In this document: one piece after another, positions 42,441 through 53,978 of the stretch | How positions within the stretch are numbered: the stretch's first letter is position 1 | Layout of the letters: every line of letters begins with the position of its first letter | From: Euborellia annulipes | Lineage: Eukaryota; Arthropoda; Insecta; Dermaptera; Anisolabididae | Assembly: GCA_023213315.1 (NCBI GenBank) | Contig: JAKCPI010005251.1 | Coordinates: forward strand, 1-64,000 | Direction of reading: 5' to 3' | Length of the DNA: 64,000 bases | Translations under genes and position numbers: made by a program | Notes under the pieces: generated by a model | The model's database searches: none | What the model was told of the DNA's origin: nothing | What the model saw: the letters and a program-made list of their open reading frames with translations, nothing else

Positions 42441-43226
42441 GGTTGTTCGGACATTAAAGCACTTTGTGAAAAGCTAATTTTTTAATATGTTATTAATCAC
42501 TATCAAATACGTATAAAATAAAATTTTGAAGCAGATCTGACACAGGGTTATCGTGTAATTAATTTTTAAAAAATTGGAAATTTAACATGTAGCCTATGGG
42601 GAATAACGACGAAATTCACACATATCGAATTATATAGGCATCTGTGCAAATGATACAAAAACAAAAAAACTTACATTTTATTAATTCACTTCCGAGGAAT
42701 ACGTTAAAAATAAAACCAAAAGTTTCTGCCGACCGCTTTTAAAGATATTTTAACAAGAAAGTCAAAAAATTCTCCAAAATGACAGTCGCTAATATTTAAA
42801 AATAATGAATTCTCGAGAGTCAGACCAGCCTGGCAACGTCGCATAGCATAAAGTGTCTTATCTCTATGTCAGATACATTTTTTTTTTCAATTTTACAATA
42901 TTTTTCTCGCAAATCGTCCATTGTGTTTAAACTGATTTGCATTAAACATTGTAATATATTAAATAAAATAAAATTTAAGGCGTTTAAGATTTAAAATAGA
43001 TAGTTGATGAATGCAATGTTGCCAGTTCTATATTACGTGAAATACTGCTCAAGTCGAAAGTCATTCATTTATTATTTTTGGTAATTAAATTATTAACTTA
43101 ATCCAATTATAAACTATGATAGGTCACGACTAAATTATAATAAGGAATTTTGGCATTCAAATTTTTAATTTTATTTAAAAAAAATTTAGATTCTATTATG
43201 ACTTACGATGTACTATCCGAACAACC
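42441..43226. mobile_element. TIR element L (786 bp, TTAA flanks)
   Basis: GGTTGTTCGGACA and, reverse-complemented, GGTTGTTCGGATA at the ends; TTAA on both sides (42437-42440, 43227-43230). No open frame; non-autonomous. Confidence 0.85.
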
Positions 43227-43433
43227 TTAATTGAAATTCAAAATATTTCTTTTATAATTAAATTCATTGTTGCGTAGAAGTTTTTATTATTTAATTATAT
43301 AGCTATAATAAACTTTTCAGGCCACTTGTTTTATTACCTTTATTCAATTATTATTACAAGTTAATCAATTAAAAGAATGCGCAAAAATAATGAATTAAGT
43401 AATTAATTCTAGATAAATTTTTCAAACGATTTT

Positions 43434-43552
43434 ACTTTTTCTTACCTATATATTTATGTTGAAATATATAGAGAGGAAGTGTTGGATTGACATCTCAAAA
43501 ATTTGATGTCGAGATTTGATGGAAATACACGTTTTAAGGTCCCTTGAGTTTC
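43434..43552 (+). repeat. Repeat A 5' hairpin fragment
   Basis: actttttcttacctatatat to cacgttttaaggtcccttgag; ends abruptly. Confidence 0.82.
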
Positions 43553-43810
43553 TATCTCCTTTATAAAGGGGCATTCTGAGTACCGTGGTTCAACTTTCGG
43601 GGGCATCTCACTCTTTTTCGGCTGCTTGATTTATTTTTGTTTCCTCTTAATATGAAAATGTAATTTAAGAAAAAAAAAAAATGAAAATGTATAATATTAA
43701 CGAAACGAATTGTACTTCTGTATATTGTATGCATGTGAAAGTGTCTTGTACTGTCTCAAAAGATAATTAAGTGTAGCCTGTAATTTTGAGTAGACAAATA
43801 AATAAATAAA
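43553..43810 (+). other. Possible LINE 3' UTR
   Basis: ctatctcctttataaagggg (as in exposed Jockey/R1 3' ends), AT-rich, ending gacaaataaataaataaat. No coding sequence. Confidence 0.25.
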
Positions 43811-44764
43811 TATTTTTTTTTTTTAAACATTCACACTTTTTTACTTTCTCGTACCTCTATATATATGTTAATATATAGAGAGAGAAAGTATTGGTTTCAT
43901 GTCAAAAATTCGATGTCGAGATTTTGATGGATATACACGTTTTGAGGTCCCCTGAATCCAAAAAAATGGTTTCGCGACATGGTCTGTCTGTCTGTCTGTG
44001 TGTCTGTGTGTGTGTCTGTGTGTGTGTCTGTGAACAAAATATCTCAAGAACAAAAAGAGCTAGAAAGTTGAAATTTTATATTTAAGTTAGGCACCCCCAT
44101 GGGACGTGACACGAAGCTTTTGAACAAAATCAGCCAAAGAAAGTATTAGTACTTTACTGATGCACTTTTCAGTTTTTTTCGATTTTCTCAAAATTTGCTC
44201 CAACGATTTTTTTTAAAATTCAAAAATCAATTATTTTTTAGATTCTCTATAAAATGTATATTCCTCATTTTGTGATTGAAATCTTCTTAAGACCACTTTA
44301 CTCTTGTTCTTCATAGGAAAGATAGGGATTTCTCCTATGGTTGCTATGGTAACAAAATATAAATATTTTGCCATACTTATAAATTTTACATCTTGAAAAT
44401 CGAATGTACCGTACTGTCGGAAACTAAATACATGTCGACACAAAAAATCTGGTGAGACAAGCACAAAAACGTACACAACTTTCGATTACCGAAGGTAAGA
44501 GAAAGTTATTGTGCTGTGTGCCAGTCACACCAGATTTTTCATTCACACTCACATTCATACAGTCTATTCGGCAAATTTAGGCCATTTAAGACTTTAAACG
44601 ATACTCGCATATTTAATATATCTATTGAGGGTTCAGGCATTTCTATTTAAGCCATCTGGTATCCAAATGGTTTAAATAAAATCATCGGACTGCCTGGGGT
44701 CCGAATCCGGCGACTTTTGGAATAGGCGGTAGGCACGCTACCTACTACTCCATGCTCCGGGGCT
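43811..44764 (-). mobile_element. SINE S copy 8, split by repeat A
   Basis: Tail fragment at 43811-43842 (aaacattcacactttttt) and the rest at 44540-44764 (cattcacactcacattcata to ccatgctccggggc). TSD aataaatatt at both edges. Repeat A inserted in the SINE's T-rich tail. Confidence 0.88.
43843..44539 (+). repeat. Repeat A copy, full length, inside a SINE
   Basis: Starts ACTTTCTCGTACC after a T run, ends CACACCAGATTTTT. The microsatellite is (TGTC)n/(TG)n at 43983-44031. Because the host SINE is known, the element's two ends are well defined here. Confidence 0.93.
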
Positions 44765-45277
44765 CAATAAATATTAATTATATGAATTTCTTCATGGATC
44801 AAAACGTGATATATATAATTTATTGTCTAAAAAATTACGGCTCAGGATTACCAAGAAAAGACAGGTCTTCCAGAGACGAGTCCGAGCCAGTTGGAGGAAA
44901 AGGAGGCCTGAAGCCCGCCGAAGCCAGGCTTCGCGGCTAATCTATTATAACATAAAAATTAAATCAAATTTAAATATTAGACAAATGATGAAGAGGAGCC
45001 AGCCATTCAAATTCGATTTTATTTACGCTTTTTTTTATATCATCATGGTCAAAATTTAATTCCAATTAACGATGTATTCTAAATATCAATATAGAATACA
45101 AAATTCAATAAAATAATTGGAATTAGAGGAATGTGTGGATGAATAAATACCGGTACTTGATGCAACTATCCATATTTAATATTTAATTGGCAGTTGCAAT
45201 GTGTATTTATTTATATGCTACTCTGAAATTTTACTCTTGAATTAATATTGTATTAATAATTTATAAATATTGAAAGA
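44765..45277. other. No gene seen
   Basis: Open frames at 44752-45059 contain a basic stretch (RRVRASWRKRRPEARRSQAS) from a GC-richer patch near 44830-44940, without a recognised domain. AT-rich elsewhere. Confidence 0.3.
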
Positions 45278-45389
45278 AAAAAATATGCTGTGACTGGCCA
45301 CATAGCGACTTTCTCTTAGCTTCGGTGATCAAAAGTCGTGTTCTGTGCTTATCGCACCTGATTTTTTGTGTAGATATATATGTAGTATG

Positions 45390-45592
45390 GCCCACGGGGC
45401 GTGGTGTAGAGGTTAGCGTGCTAACCTCATATACCAAACGTCGCGGGGTTCGGACTTTAGGCAGTCCGATGATTTTATTTAAGCCATCTGGATACCAGGA
45501 TGGCTTAAATAAAAAAATGCCTGGACCCTAATATATATAAATTCATAAATAACGGTTATCGTAAATGTCTTATATGGCCTGAATCAATCAAT
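45390..45592 (+). mobile_element. SINE S copy 9, 3' end lost
   Basis: gcccacggggcgtggtgtag to tatatggcctgaatcaat. The hairpin AGCCATCTGG/CCAGGATGGCT has one extra base. The tail and TSD are absent. Confidence 0.88.
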
Positions 45593-45789
45593 ATCATTGG
45601 AGCAAATTTCGAGAAAAATTGGAAAAAACTGGAAAAAGTGGATCAATCAATCGTTGGAAGGAGTTAGAGCCTTGCTTGAAAAGGATGGTATTTTTTCAAT
45701 CAATGCTAAAATAGGCTGTTCATTAGCCAGTCAATATATCGTTTAAGATAGCAAGTTTGCGAGAGATATGTTTGTGCTTAAGATTGGGC

Positions 45790-45826
45790 AAAGTTGCACC
45801 CCCTGGAGTCGAACCAGGACCTCATA
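45790..45826 (-). repeat. tRNA-like SINE head fragment
   Basis: cccctggagtcgaaccagga, related to 15993-16012. Confidence 0.4.
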
Positions 45827-46030
45827 AATCAGTAAAGTACTAGTACTTTTTTGGGCCGATTTTGTTCAAAAATTCAAAAGCCTCGTGTCACGTGCCAGGG
45901 GGGTGCCTTAACTTAAATATAAAATTTCAACCTCCTAGGTCTTTTGGTTTTTTGAGATATTTTGTTCACAGACAAAGACAGACAGACCATTTTGCAAAAA
46001 CCACTTTTTGGGTTTAGGGGACCGTCGCAA

Positions 46031-47674
46031 CCATAGATGGGCATACCATCATTGAGTCAAAATGGACTTCTATATATGTATCTCAATTTTTCTCGAAAAG
46101 AAATTTTCACGATACCCTAGAGTATCATCAAATATTTTTTCTTAAATCATGATTATTATAATACTAAAATTTGGAGATAAAGAAAGCCCCCAGCACTCGC
46201 TAAATAGAACGAATGATTTTATCTCTTAGGTAATTTTTTAAACGCCTATATCGCACAAATCAAATCATAACCTTAATCAATTTAAGTTTTGTTTTTTTTT
46301 TTTACTCTAATAACATTATACATAAAAGATGTTATCGTCGCAGATTTGAAATATGACCTGAGAATTTCAATTTTTCAAATTCTTATCTCTTCAATTTACG
46401 TCCAAAATGACGATAAAAGTGTCAGAAAATTAGAATCAAATTTAAAGAATTTTTTATGTTTTTTTAATGAGAGAGGCTAGAGCTAAAAAAAAATGAAATT
46501 TCATCTAACACAAAAAAAAAAAAAAAAAAAAAAAAAAACGATGAATTTTAACGGGGGAGAGAAGTTGAAATCATTTAATAAAAAAAAAATTTTAATCCTA
46601 GCTCTAGAATTGGGTAAAAATAATCAAAATTTGGTTAATGGAATAATAGATAGTTTATAAGGGAAAAATAAATAATAATATTTTATAAAAATTTTTTTAA
46701 TTATTTCCTTTTATAAAATAAATAAATAATCTTAAGGAAGGTAGATTTGGGAGAAAAAAATTTTAATTTTTTTGGTGAGTTTGGATTTTTTTGGAAAAAT
46801 AAAAATAAAAAAGATCTTTTTGTGTACGAGAAGAGCTCTATGGGCGTGATTTTTTCCAAAGAATTGGAAAAAATAAAAAAATATAGATATATTTTTCAAT
46901 TGAAAGATAGCTCTGAGCAAGCAAGCATTTTTGAGAACAAATAGCTCCATTGTCCTAAATTAATTGCTAGATTTGAATATTGTTCTACTGAATATTAATA
47001 ATGATGTTTTATCATTTTGTTTTAATATTCTTTAAAGATTTGTTTGGACTGGTTGTTTATCGATAGCGCAAAGAAAATAATTAAAAATTTATACTTCTAT
47101 ACGTAATTCATTTCCTATTAATATATGATGAATATAAAAGATCACAACATAAAAGATATTAGGGGTGTCACGGGATTTCTGTGCAATGCGGGGTGGGAGG
47201 GGTTCCAGATGTGCTAATGATATAAGAATTAATTGATATTTTCCCCAGCTGGGTTAAATAAATAGGTAGATAGAAATATTTTTAAAACTTTATTAAAATA
47301 AAATAGAAAATTATCCCTGATGACATGTGCGTGTGCTTTGATCCACGCTATTATTTCGAGTAGCGTCAAAAGTGTCAGTTAAAATATCTAATTCTTTGAT
47401 GTGTGAGCACGGTTAGGTTGGATTAGTGACGTTTATGAATATAAAAAAGATTCTAAATTCAAGTATCATAGCATTGCTAAGCTAACGGCATAATTATACT
47501 AATGAGAGCACATCAAACACCTTGAAATTTGCAAATAATTTATATTCAAGAATTTAAAGGATGCATGCATATACTCGTAAAATAATTCCAAAAATATTTC
47601 CCTATTTTGAATAAATTAACGTTAAAATATAGCTAATATAATAATAACTACCCCATCAGCATAAAGCCGGACTT
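46031..47674. other. AT-rich stretch, nothing recognised
   Basis: Homopolymers (A run at 46510-46538) and short frames without domains (46289-46480; 46747-46944 on both strands, both low complexity). gggatttctgtgcaatgcgg near 47170 is the only GC-richer patch. Confidence 0.4.
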
Positions 47675-48413
47675 AGTTGTGTGTGTGTGTTCAATTTTAA
47701 GCAGGAAGGAATTAAGCTACTAGGGTTGATTTTGTATTTAAATTTAGCTAGTTTTGTATTTTATTTAGTTAATTTTAAACCCTCCTGGACCGTGAAAATA
47801 AGCTTTCTAATCGAAATCCACCCAAAAAGTACAAGTACTTTATTGATGTACTTTGCCAGTTTTTTCGAATTTCTTAAAATTGGCTCTAACGTTTTTTTTT
47901 TTTTTTTATTTTTCGAAGGCCTTTTTTCGGCATCGAATTGATCATTTAAGAGATTCCCCGTCCCTTACTTATTTAAATTGTTTTGTAGCAAATTGAATTT
48001 AAATAAATTTTGTCGCCTTGGACAGGATGCGAACCTGTCGACCCTTGGTCAAAAAGGCAGCACGCTAACCCCTACATTAAGGCTTGGAGGACTCTAACGA
48101 TTTTGATATCAATTATTTTTTTATATGCCCCTTTAAAAAGTATATCCGCACAATTTTCGTGAAAATTGTTTGAAGTACCCTTTACTGAGGTATTTCAAAT
48201 TCCGGCTCTTCCTTCCATAGAGCCAATGTTAATTGACTTTTTTACTTTTTTTTTTTTACTTATGAAATGCAAGTGATAAGTTAACTAAAGTATAGTGGGA
48301 AACTAAATATATCTCGACATCAAAAATTCAGGTGACATGTTGCACACAACTTTCTCATACCGAATATATGAAAGTTGTGTGCTGTGCGATTATCACACCT
48401 ATATTTTTGAATT
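47675..48413 (+). repeat. Repeat A copy split by SINE T1
   Basis: Parts at 47675-47893 ((TG)n, ttcaattttaagcaggaagg to ttggctctaacg) and 48093-48413 (ctctaacgattttgatatc to atcacacctatattttt). A short ctctaacg at both edges is the SINE's target duplication. Confidence 0.82.
47894..48092 (-). mobile_element. SINE T copy 1
   Basis: tRNA-like head at the right (gaacctgtcgacccttggtc; cagcacgctaacccctacat), tail with gatgccgaaaaaaggcc at the left. About 8-bp TSD ctctaacg. Confidence 0.7.
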
Positions 48414-48928
48414 TAAGTCAGTAGAATTGTTTTTTTTTTTTTATTAATTAAATTACTATAATAATTCGGTTTTGTTGAAATTTAATACACCTAAATGATA
48501 AGAATTTGATGCTTTGTAAACATTCATTTGTGCAAAATTATTTTTTCTTTGATATATAGGCCTACTTGATGTTTCGAAAGTAGATCATATCATATTCCTG
48601 AGTAAAAAGATAGGCACTTCTAGGGCAAATTTGCTGTACCGTTGTTAAAATAATTATTTTATATTGAAATTAAAGCTTTGTCAACAGCCAGGTCAGGTTG
48701 GATTTATATCAGACACCAGTTTTGTAATGATCCTTACAAAATTTATATTTATGCATGATAAACTTATTCACACAACTAGGCTTCTTCTTCTCTGCTATCT
48801 TTTTTATTTGACCATGTCTTTGGAGGAAAAGGAAATTCTGGAAAAAACGACCAAAATATAGGTGGGACTATATAATAATATATATAAAAAAACAAAAAAA
48901 AACGTTAGAGTAGAGATAAACTTTAAGT
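48414..48928. other. No gene seen
   Basis: The frame at 48664-48861 (65 codons) contains KLIHTTRLLLLCYLFYLTMS, hydrophobic only by AT-rich composition. Confidence 0.35.
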
Positions 48929-48929
48929 T

Positions 48930-49275
48930 AGAGAGTCATTAGTTCGTTTCACTTTATTTATATTGCATACCAACTGGACGATGCTATGCATAAAAAGGAA
49001 CCAAGCGCCCATATGATCGAAATTGAGAATAGACCGCCATCTTGTAGGGAAAAGAAGATCTACCTCTTTTATTTAAATAAAATTATCACTCAGCACTTTT
49101 TTTGTATGAAAAAAGAAGACTCATTGTCACCTATACATTGGTTTCTTGGTTTTTTACAAGTGTGCAAATGAAATGCCCTTTATCTCAGATTTAGGTAATG
49201 GCGCTTTGGGTCTCTTCGTGCATAACATCGTCCAGTTTATTCAATAAAATGTGAAACGATGGAGTCTAAATGAAA
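48930..49275. mobile_element. Inverted-repeat MITE M
   Basis: Arms of about 75 bp: aactggacgatgctatgcat against cgtgcataacatcgtccagt, and gttcgtttcactttattt against ataaaatgtgaaacgatgg. About 345 bp in all. Confidence 0.7.
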
Positions 49276-49620
49276 TTTAACTAATTTAAACCTCAAAGTA
49301 TTTGAAATGTTTAAATAATGAAATTCGATTTAATTCAATATCCTAGAAAGTGGCTATTACAACGAAAGCTTGTTTGTTTGTGATCTACTTAAAAGAATAT
49401 AACAAAAAAATATATGCTAATTTTATAGGTGGAAATATTTCTTCCTTATTCCCATTTGTTATCTTAATAAGCATCAAATTTTGTATAAAATACAACAAAG
49501 ACATTCATGCGGATTTGCAATTTTTTAATTAACGTGTTAACATTTCAGACATTCTTAAGTTATATTTTTTTCTCTTCCGAAGTTTAAAATATTTAATTAA
49601 ATTTTAATATTTTTAAGAAA
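49276..49620. other. No gene seen
   Basis: AT-rich. The frame at 49350-49532 has no domain. Confidence 0.35.
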
Positions 49621-49623
49621 TTA

Positions 49624-49855
49624 GGCCCCATAGCACAGTAGAGTTATTGCCTCTTGTGCTAGGAGTTAGGGGTTCTCTCATAAGGCAAAAATTTATTTCG
49701 ATTGAATTGGGTGAAATAAAAAGATGTCGGGACTTCGCATCCCGTCTCAAGCAAGAAATTTATTTCAATAAAATTGAGTACCAATCACGGAGTCTAAATG
49801 GCCTCAGATGCCAAAAAAGACCTTAAATAAATAAATAAATAAATGAATTGACAAA
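49624..49855 (+). mobile_element. SINE T copy 2
   Basis: Head GGCCCCATAGCACAGTAGAG, then taggagttaggggttctctc, and the tail module AAATGGCCTCAGATGCC-aaaaaagacctt with an (AAAT)n end (49828-49848). Confidence 0.7.
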
Positions 49856-49879
49856 TGTCAATATTGATAATCTAAAGCC

Positions 49880-49970
49880 AAGGGGGGGGGGTTCAAACCC
49901 CAGGCAATCCGATGAATTTATTTAATTCATTTGGATACCAAATGGTTTAAAAGATGCCGAAAAAAATAAA
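49880..49970 (+). repeat. SINE S/T chimeric fragment
   Basis: ggttcaaaccccaggcaatc then catttggataccaaatgg from SINE S, followed at once by aaaagatgccgaaaaaaa from the T-type tail. Confidence 0.55.
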
Positions 49971-49989
49971 CAAATAAATACAATGTTTA

Positions 49990-50265
49990 TATAGTAAAGA
50001 CCTTTAACGAAAAATAGGGAATTAGAGAGCACCTCTCATACCGAGTAATTCGCGTAAAGAGCAAAATAAATGGTAAAAGAATGACTTGCTTAACGATTGA
50101 CGTTTCGCATTAAGAGAGGCGAGGAGAGGGCATTGTGCGCATGTTACATCAGTCTGTGTCATGGGGGTGGACATATCTATGGGAATAATGTTATTGTTTC
50201 GCATAACGAGTGTTTCGCTTTACGAGTATGATTCTGAAAAGAATTATGCTCGTTCCACTGTATAT
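49990..50265 (-). mobile_element. Pogo/Tigger-like MITE K copy 1
   Basis: The right end GCTCGTTCCACTGTATAT, reverse-complemented CAGTGGAACGAGC, is a pogo-type TIR beside a TA. Interior repeats gcgtaaagagc, ttcgcataacgag. The left end is worn (agtaaagacctttaacg). Confidence 0.55.
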
Positions 50266-50794
50266 ATAAATTCTCTTTACTCGTCATATTCAGACTAATT
50301 TGTCCCGATTAAGCCATTTTAAAATGCATCTGACTTTATACAATTGTTTGCTTCCGTTTGTCAATATTTGTCCCAAATATGGTCCCATTAACTGGCGCTC
50401 CATTTACTTGATTAAAAAAAAAAAAATTCAATAAACCGTAGAATAACTTAAATGGTCCCATGAGAAATTTATTAAATTTCAAACAATCGAAGGTCTGATT
50501 TCGATAAAGAGTTCGTTTCAATCCATGCCCCATGTCTGTCCATCAAGAGCCTTGTCGCTGATTCAAATTGCGGATGTAAATGTCAATCTATAGGCAGTGA
50601 CGTCTCTGGGGGGGGGGGGGGAGCAAACCATTTTTTCCTTAAAATTTACTTACAAATAGGTACTCCAATTTGGCCAAAATATATTTAATTGTTTAATTTT
50701 GTACTGTTTATATACTCGTAGATTTATTTTGGAAATATTTTATTTAAAAAATATATGGGGAATGACTTCCCCGAGACTTTTCTCGGTACTCTTT
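50266..50794. other. No gene seen
   Basis: AT-rich; a G run near 50609-50620. Confidence 0.35.
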
Positions 50795-51425
50795 TGGAAT
50801 TACGTCTTAGGTGTGTGTGAACACGATTACTTAAAAACCAAAGCAGCTAGATCGATGAAATTTGGTATATGCTCCTTACACTTATTTTGTAAATAAAAAG
50901 GATTTCTTATCCAACTTTTGGAGTGAATACATCACTTTTTATTAAAGTAGTACTTTACCTAATGAGTTTTTTCATTAATTTTCGATATTTTCAATTTCTT
51001 TATTATATTATGATAAAATATCTCAATTTTATAAATTTTTGTTTCACAAATTCATTTGTTTATATTTTTATACATGTTTTTAATGATACTGTATGATTTT
51101 GTTTTGATTTTTCTTTCCAAAATTTGGACTAAAAAATGTCTTTTCTTCTGTGATTATTTCAAAAACTATTCAGTCTTTTCTGAAAAATACCAAAGAATAA
51201 AAACTTTTTAAAATTGAGTATTTTATCATAATATAACAAAGAAATTGAAAATTTCAAAATTTCTCTGAAAAAACTTAGGTAAAGTACTACCTTCCAAGTG
51301 ACGTATTTCACCAAAAGTTGATAGAAATCTACAATTTTAGTGTAAGGAGCTATACCAAAATTTCATCCATCTAAGCAGCTTTGGTTTTTAAGCAATCGTG
51401 TTCCCACACACACAGACATAATGCC
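50795..51425. mobile_element. Long inverted repeat N, distantly like repeat A
   Basis: Arms of about 230 bp at 50795-51045 and 51200-51425: gaacacgattacttaaaaac against tttttaagcaatcgtgttc, and aaagcagctagatcgatgaa against catccatctaagcagctttgg. The block (tg)n-gaacac...gctagatcgatgaaattt has the same layout as repeat A's (tg)n-gaacaaaat...gagctaggaggttgaaattt. Confidence 0.7.
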
Positions 51426-51450
51426 CAAAAATGTTTTTTTATTTATTTTT

Positions 51451-52137
51451 ACTTTCTCTTACCTCTATATATTATGTTAATATATAGAGAGAAATATTGG
51501 ATTCATGTCAAAAATTCGATGTCGAGATTTTTGATGGATCTTTGGGTCCCCTGAATCCAAAAGTGGTTTTCGCGACATGGTCTGTCTGTCTGTGTGTCTG
51601 TGTCTGTGTGTCTGTCTGTGTGTGTGTGTGTCTGTAGACAAAATATCTCAAGAACGAAAAGAGCTAGGAGGTTGAAATTTTATATTTAAGTTAGGCACCC
51701 CCTGGGACGTGACACGAAGCTTTTGAACAAAATCGACCCAAAAGTACTAGTACTTTACTGATGCACTTTTTCAGTTTTTTTCGATTTTTCTCAAAATTTG
51801 CTCCAACGATTTTTTTAAAATTCAAAAATCAATTTTTTTTTAGATTCTCAATAAAATGTATATTCTCATTTTGTGATTGAAATCTTCACGAAAGACCCCA
51901 CCTTTATCCTGTACTTTCCCTTGGAAAAGATAGAAATATGGTTTTCAACAGCATCAAAAACATAAATATTTTTTAAACACATAAGTTTTAAATCCAGAAA
52001 ATCAAAATGAAATAATTTCGCCCGAGCTAAATACATGTCGACACAAAAAATCTGGTGTGACAAGCACAGTACACAACTTTCGATTACCGAAAGGTAAGAG
52101 AAAGTTCCCCCCTGTGCGCCAGTCACACCAGATTTTT
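51451..52137 (+). repeat. Repeat A copy, full length
   Basis: actttctcttacctctatat to cacaccagattttt. Part of the region about 51890-52020 is changed relative to other copies. Confidence 0.9.
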
Positions 52138-52237
52138 AAACTCAGGAGGTCTAAAACAGAAGAGAAACATCAAAATCTCCAAGTCGAAATTTTTTACGAT
52201 TACACTACTTTCTCTTTATATTCTATACGAGAGAGTA

Positions 52238-52402
52238 AAAAAAAAAACTAAAAAAGTACACCAGTAAAGTACTAGTACTTTTTGGCCGATTTTGTTTAAA
52301 AGCTTATTTCCACTCCTTGGGGGTGTGCCTAACTCCAAATATAAATCAAAACTATTTTCGTTCCTCTTGAGGTATTTGTTCCACACGGACAGTACAGACC
52401 AA
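52238..52402 (-). repeat. Repeat A fragment
   Basis: aaaaaagtacaccagtaaag to cacacggacagtacagacc; inverted relative to the copy just before it. Confidence 0.75.
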
Positions 52403-52486
52403 GTAAGGAAAGGAAAAAAATGTTTAATTCCTTCTTTTGTTGTATTTGCAATGTATTTTTTTAAAAATAAAAATGTCGACCAGGTT

Positions 52487-52518
52487 CTGAAAAAGAGGTC
52501 GATTAGCAACCGAAACGT
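52487..52518 (+). other. Hammerhead-like hairpin motif, weak
   Basis: CTGAAAAAGAGGTCGATTAG then CAACCGAAACGTCGAC; only a 3-bp GGT/ACC stem. Followed by tggctgcctattttgc, as at the end of FB3. Confidence 0.35.
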
Positions 52519-52964
52519 CGACGAGCACATTGAAATAAAATAGCGTTTTATTTCTCATCCTGGCTGCCTATTTTGCATCAATCAGAGCGAAGTGTTACGC
52601 ATGTTTTTCCCACTAAGATGGCGTAGAGTGTCATAAAAAGTATACCCAAAAATCAAGTAATTCAAAAATTTGCCAAGAGATGTCAGAATGGTAGCTAATA
52701 ATATTCAATGCATTTGGTTGGATTTTCATTGAACTTTTAACAATAAATACTTTATAAAGTTGTTATATATTATGTATCTTTTATAAAAGCATAAAAATAT
52801 ATAAATATATAGGCCAGATATAGGCTATACTATATCGGCTGTTAGACTAGCCTGCCATCTATTGCAAGAATGCTGTAAACTAATTTGGACAGTTTGATCA
52901 TCTAAGCGTTATTTAAAAATTTCTTAATTAATATGTGATTAATAATAACAATAAATTCATTTTT

Positions 52965-53665
52965 ACTTTCTCTTACCTATGCATATATGTAATATATATA
53001 GAGAGAGAAAGTATTGGATTCATGTCAAAAAATTCGATGTCGAGATTTTGATGGATCTTCACGTTTTGAGGTCCCCTGAATCCAAAAAAAGGGTTTTTGC
53101 GACATGGTCTGTCTGTGTGTGTCTTTGTGTGTCTGTCTGTGTGTGTGTGTGTGTGTCTGTGAACAAAATATCTCAAGAACGAAAAGAGCTAGGAGGTTGA
53201 AATTTTATATTTAAAGTTAGGTACCCCCATGAGACGTGACACCAGAGCTTTTGAACAAAATCTGACCAAAAAGTACTAGTACTTTACTGATGCCCTTTTT
53301 CAGTTTTTTTCGATTTTCTCAAAATTTGCTCCAACGATTTTTTTTAAAATTCATATATCAACTATTTTTTTTTAGTTGCTCTTTAAAATATATATTCTCA
53401 TTTTGTGTTTCGAAATCTTCTTGAAGACCACTTTACTCTTGTTCTCCATAGAAAAGATAAGGAGAAATGGTTGCCATGGTAACAAAATATAAACATTTTG
53501 CCATACTTATAAATTTTACATCTTGAAAATCGAATGTACCATACTGTCGGAAACTAAATACATGTCGATTCTCAAAATATCTGGTGTGACAAGCACAATA
53601 CACAACTTTCGATCACCGAAGGTAAGAGAAAGTTGTGTGCTTTGCGCCAGTCACACCAGATTTTT
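52965..53665 (+). repeat. Repeat A copy, full length, in MITE B
   Basis: actttctcttacctatgcat to cacaccagattttt. The empty site, seen in MITE B copy 4 as ttcatttttaaattttt, shows insertion at a T run. Confidence 0.93.
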
Positions 53666-53695
53666 AAATTAAAAAAAAACATTAAAGATTATTGG

Positions 53696-53978
53696 GCCCA
53701 CGGGGCGTGGGTGTAGAGGTTAGCTTGTGCTAACCTCATATACGCCAACGTCGCGGGTTCGGACCCCCAGGCAGTCCGATGATTTTAGCTTAAGCCATCT
53801 GGATACCAGATGGCTTAAATAAAAATGCCTGGACCCTAATATATATAAATTCATAAATAACGGTTATCGTAAATGTCTTATATGGCCTGAGCTGCCGAAA
53901 AGACAGTGTGAATGTGTGTGTGAGGTGAGTGTGAATTTGTAGGAAAAAGGGTGAATGTGTTTTATTTAAAAAAAAAAA
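53696..53978 (+). mobile_element. SINE S copy 10, full length with TSD, in MITE B
   Basis: Flanked by the 12-bp TSD AAAGATTATTGG (53684-53695, 53979-53990). Starts GCCCACGGGGCGTGGGTGTA. The hairpin is AGCCATCTGG/CCAGATGGCT, a compensated pair compared with ATTTGG/CCAAAT copies. Ends in an A run. Confidence 0.95.

Larger units (their letters stand above)
45278..46030 (-). repeat. Repeat A copy with two insertions
   Basis: Parts at 45278-45389 (palindrome), about 45600-45660 (ggagcaaatttcgagaaaaa) and 45822-46030 (cagtaaagtactagtacttt to ccactttttgggtttagggg). SINE S copy 9 and a tRNA-like fragment lie between them. Confidence 0.8.

Noticed and set aside
44231..44476. Open frames inside repeat A copies (also near 55870-56181, 57886-58089, 62674-63008)
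   Set aside because: They recur because the repeat recurs, shift frame between copies and contain hairpin arms; no sign of coding selection.
46747..46950. Overlapping frames on both strands
   Set aside because: Low-complexity A/T-rich translation (Phe/Lys/Asn) without a domain.
53696..53770. tRNA genes at the SINE heads
   Set aside because: A and B boxes are present but acceptor and anticodon stems do not close, and each is followed by a SINE body and TSD.
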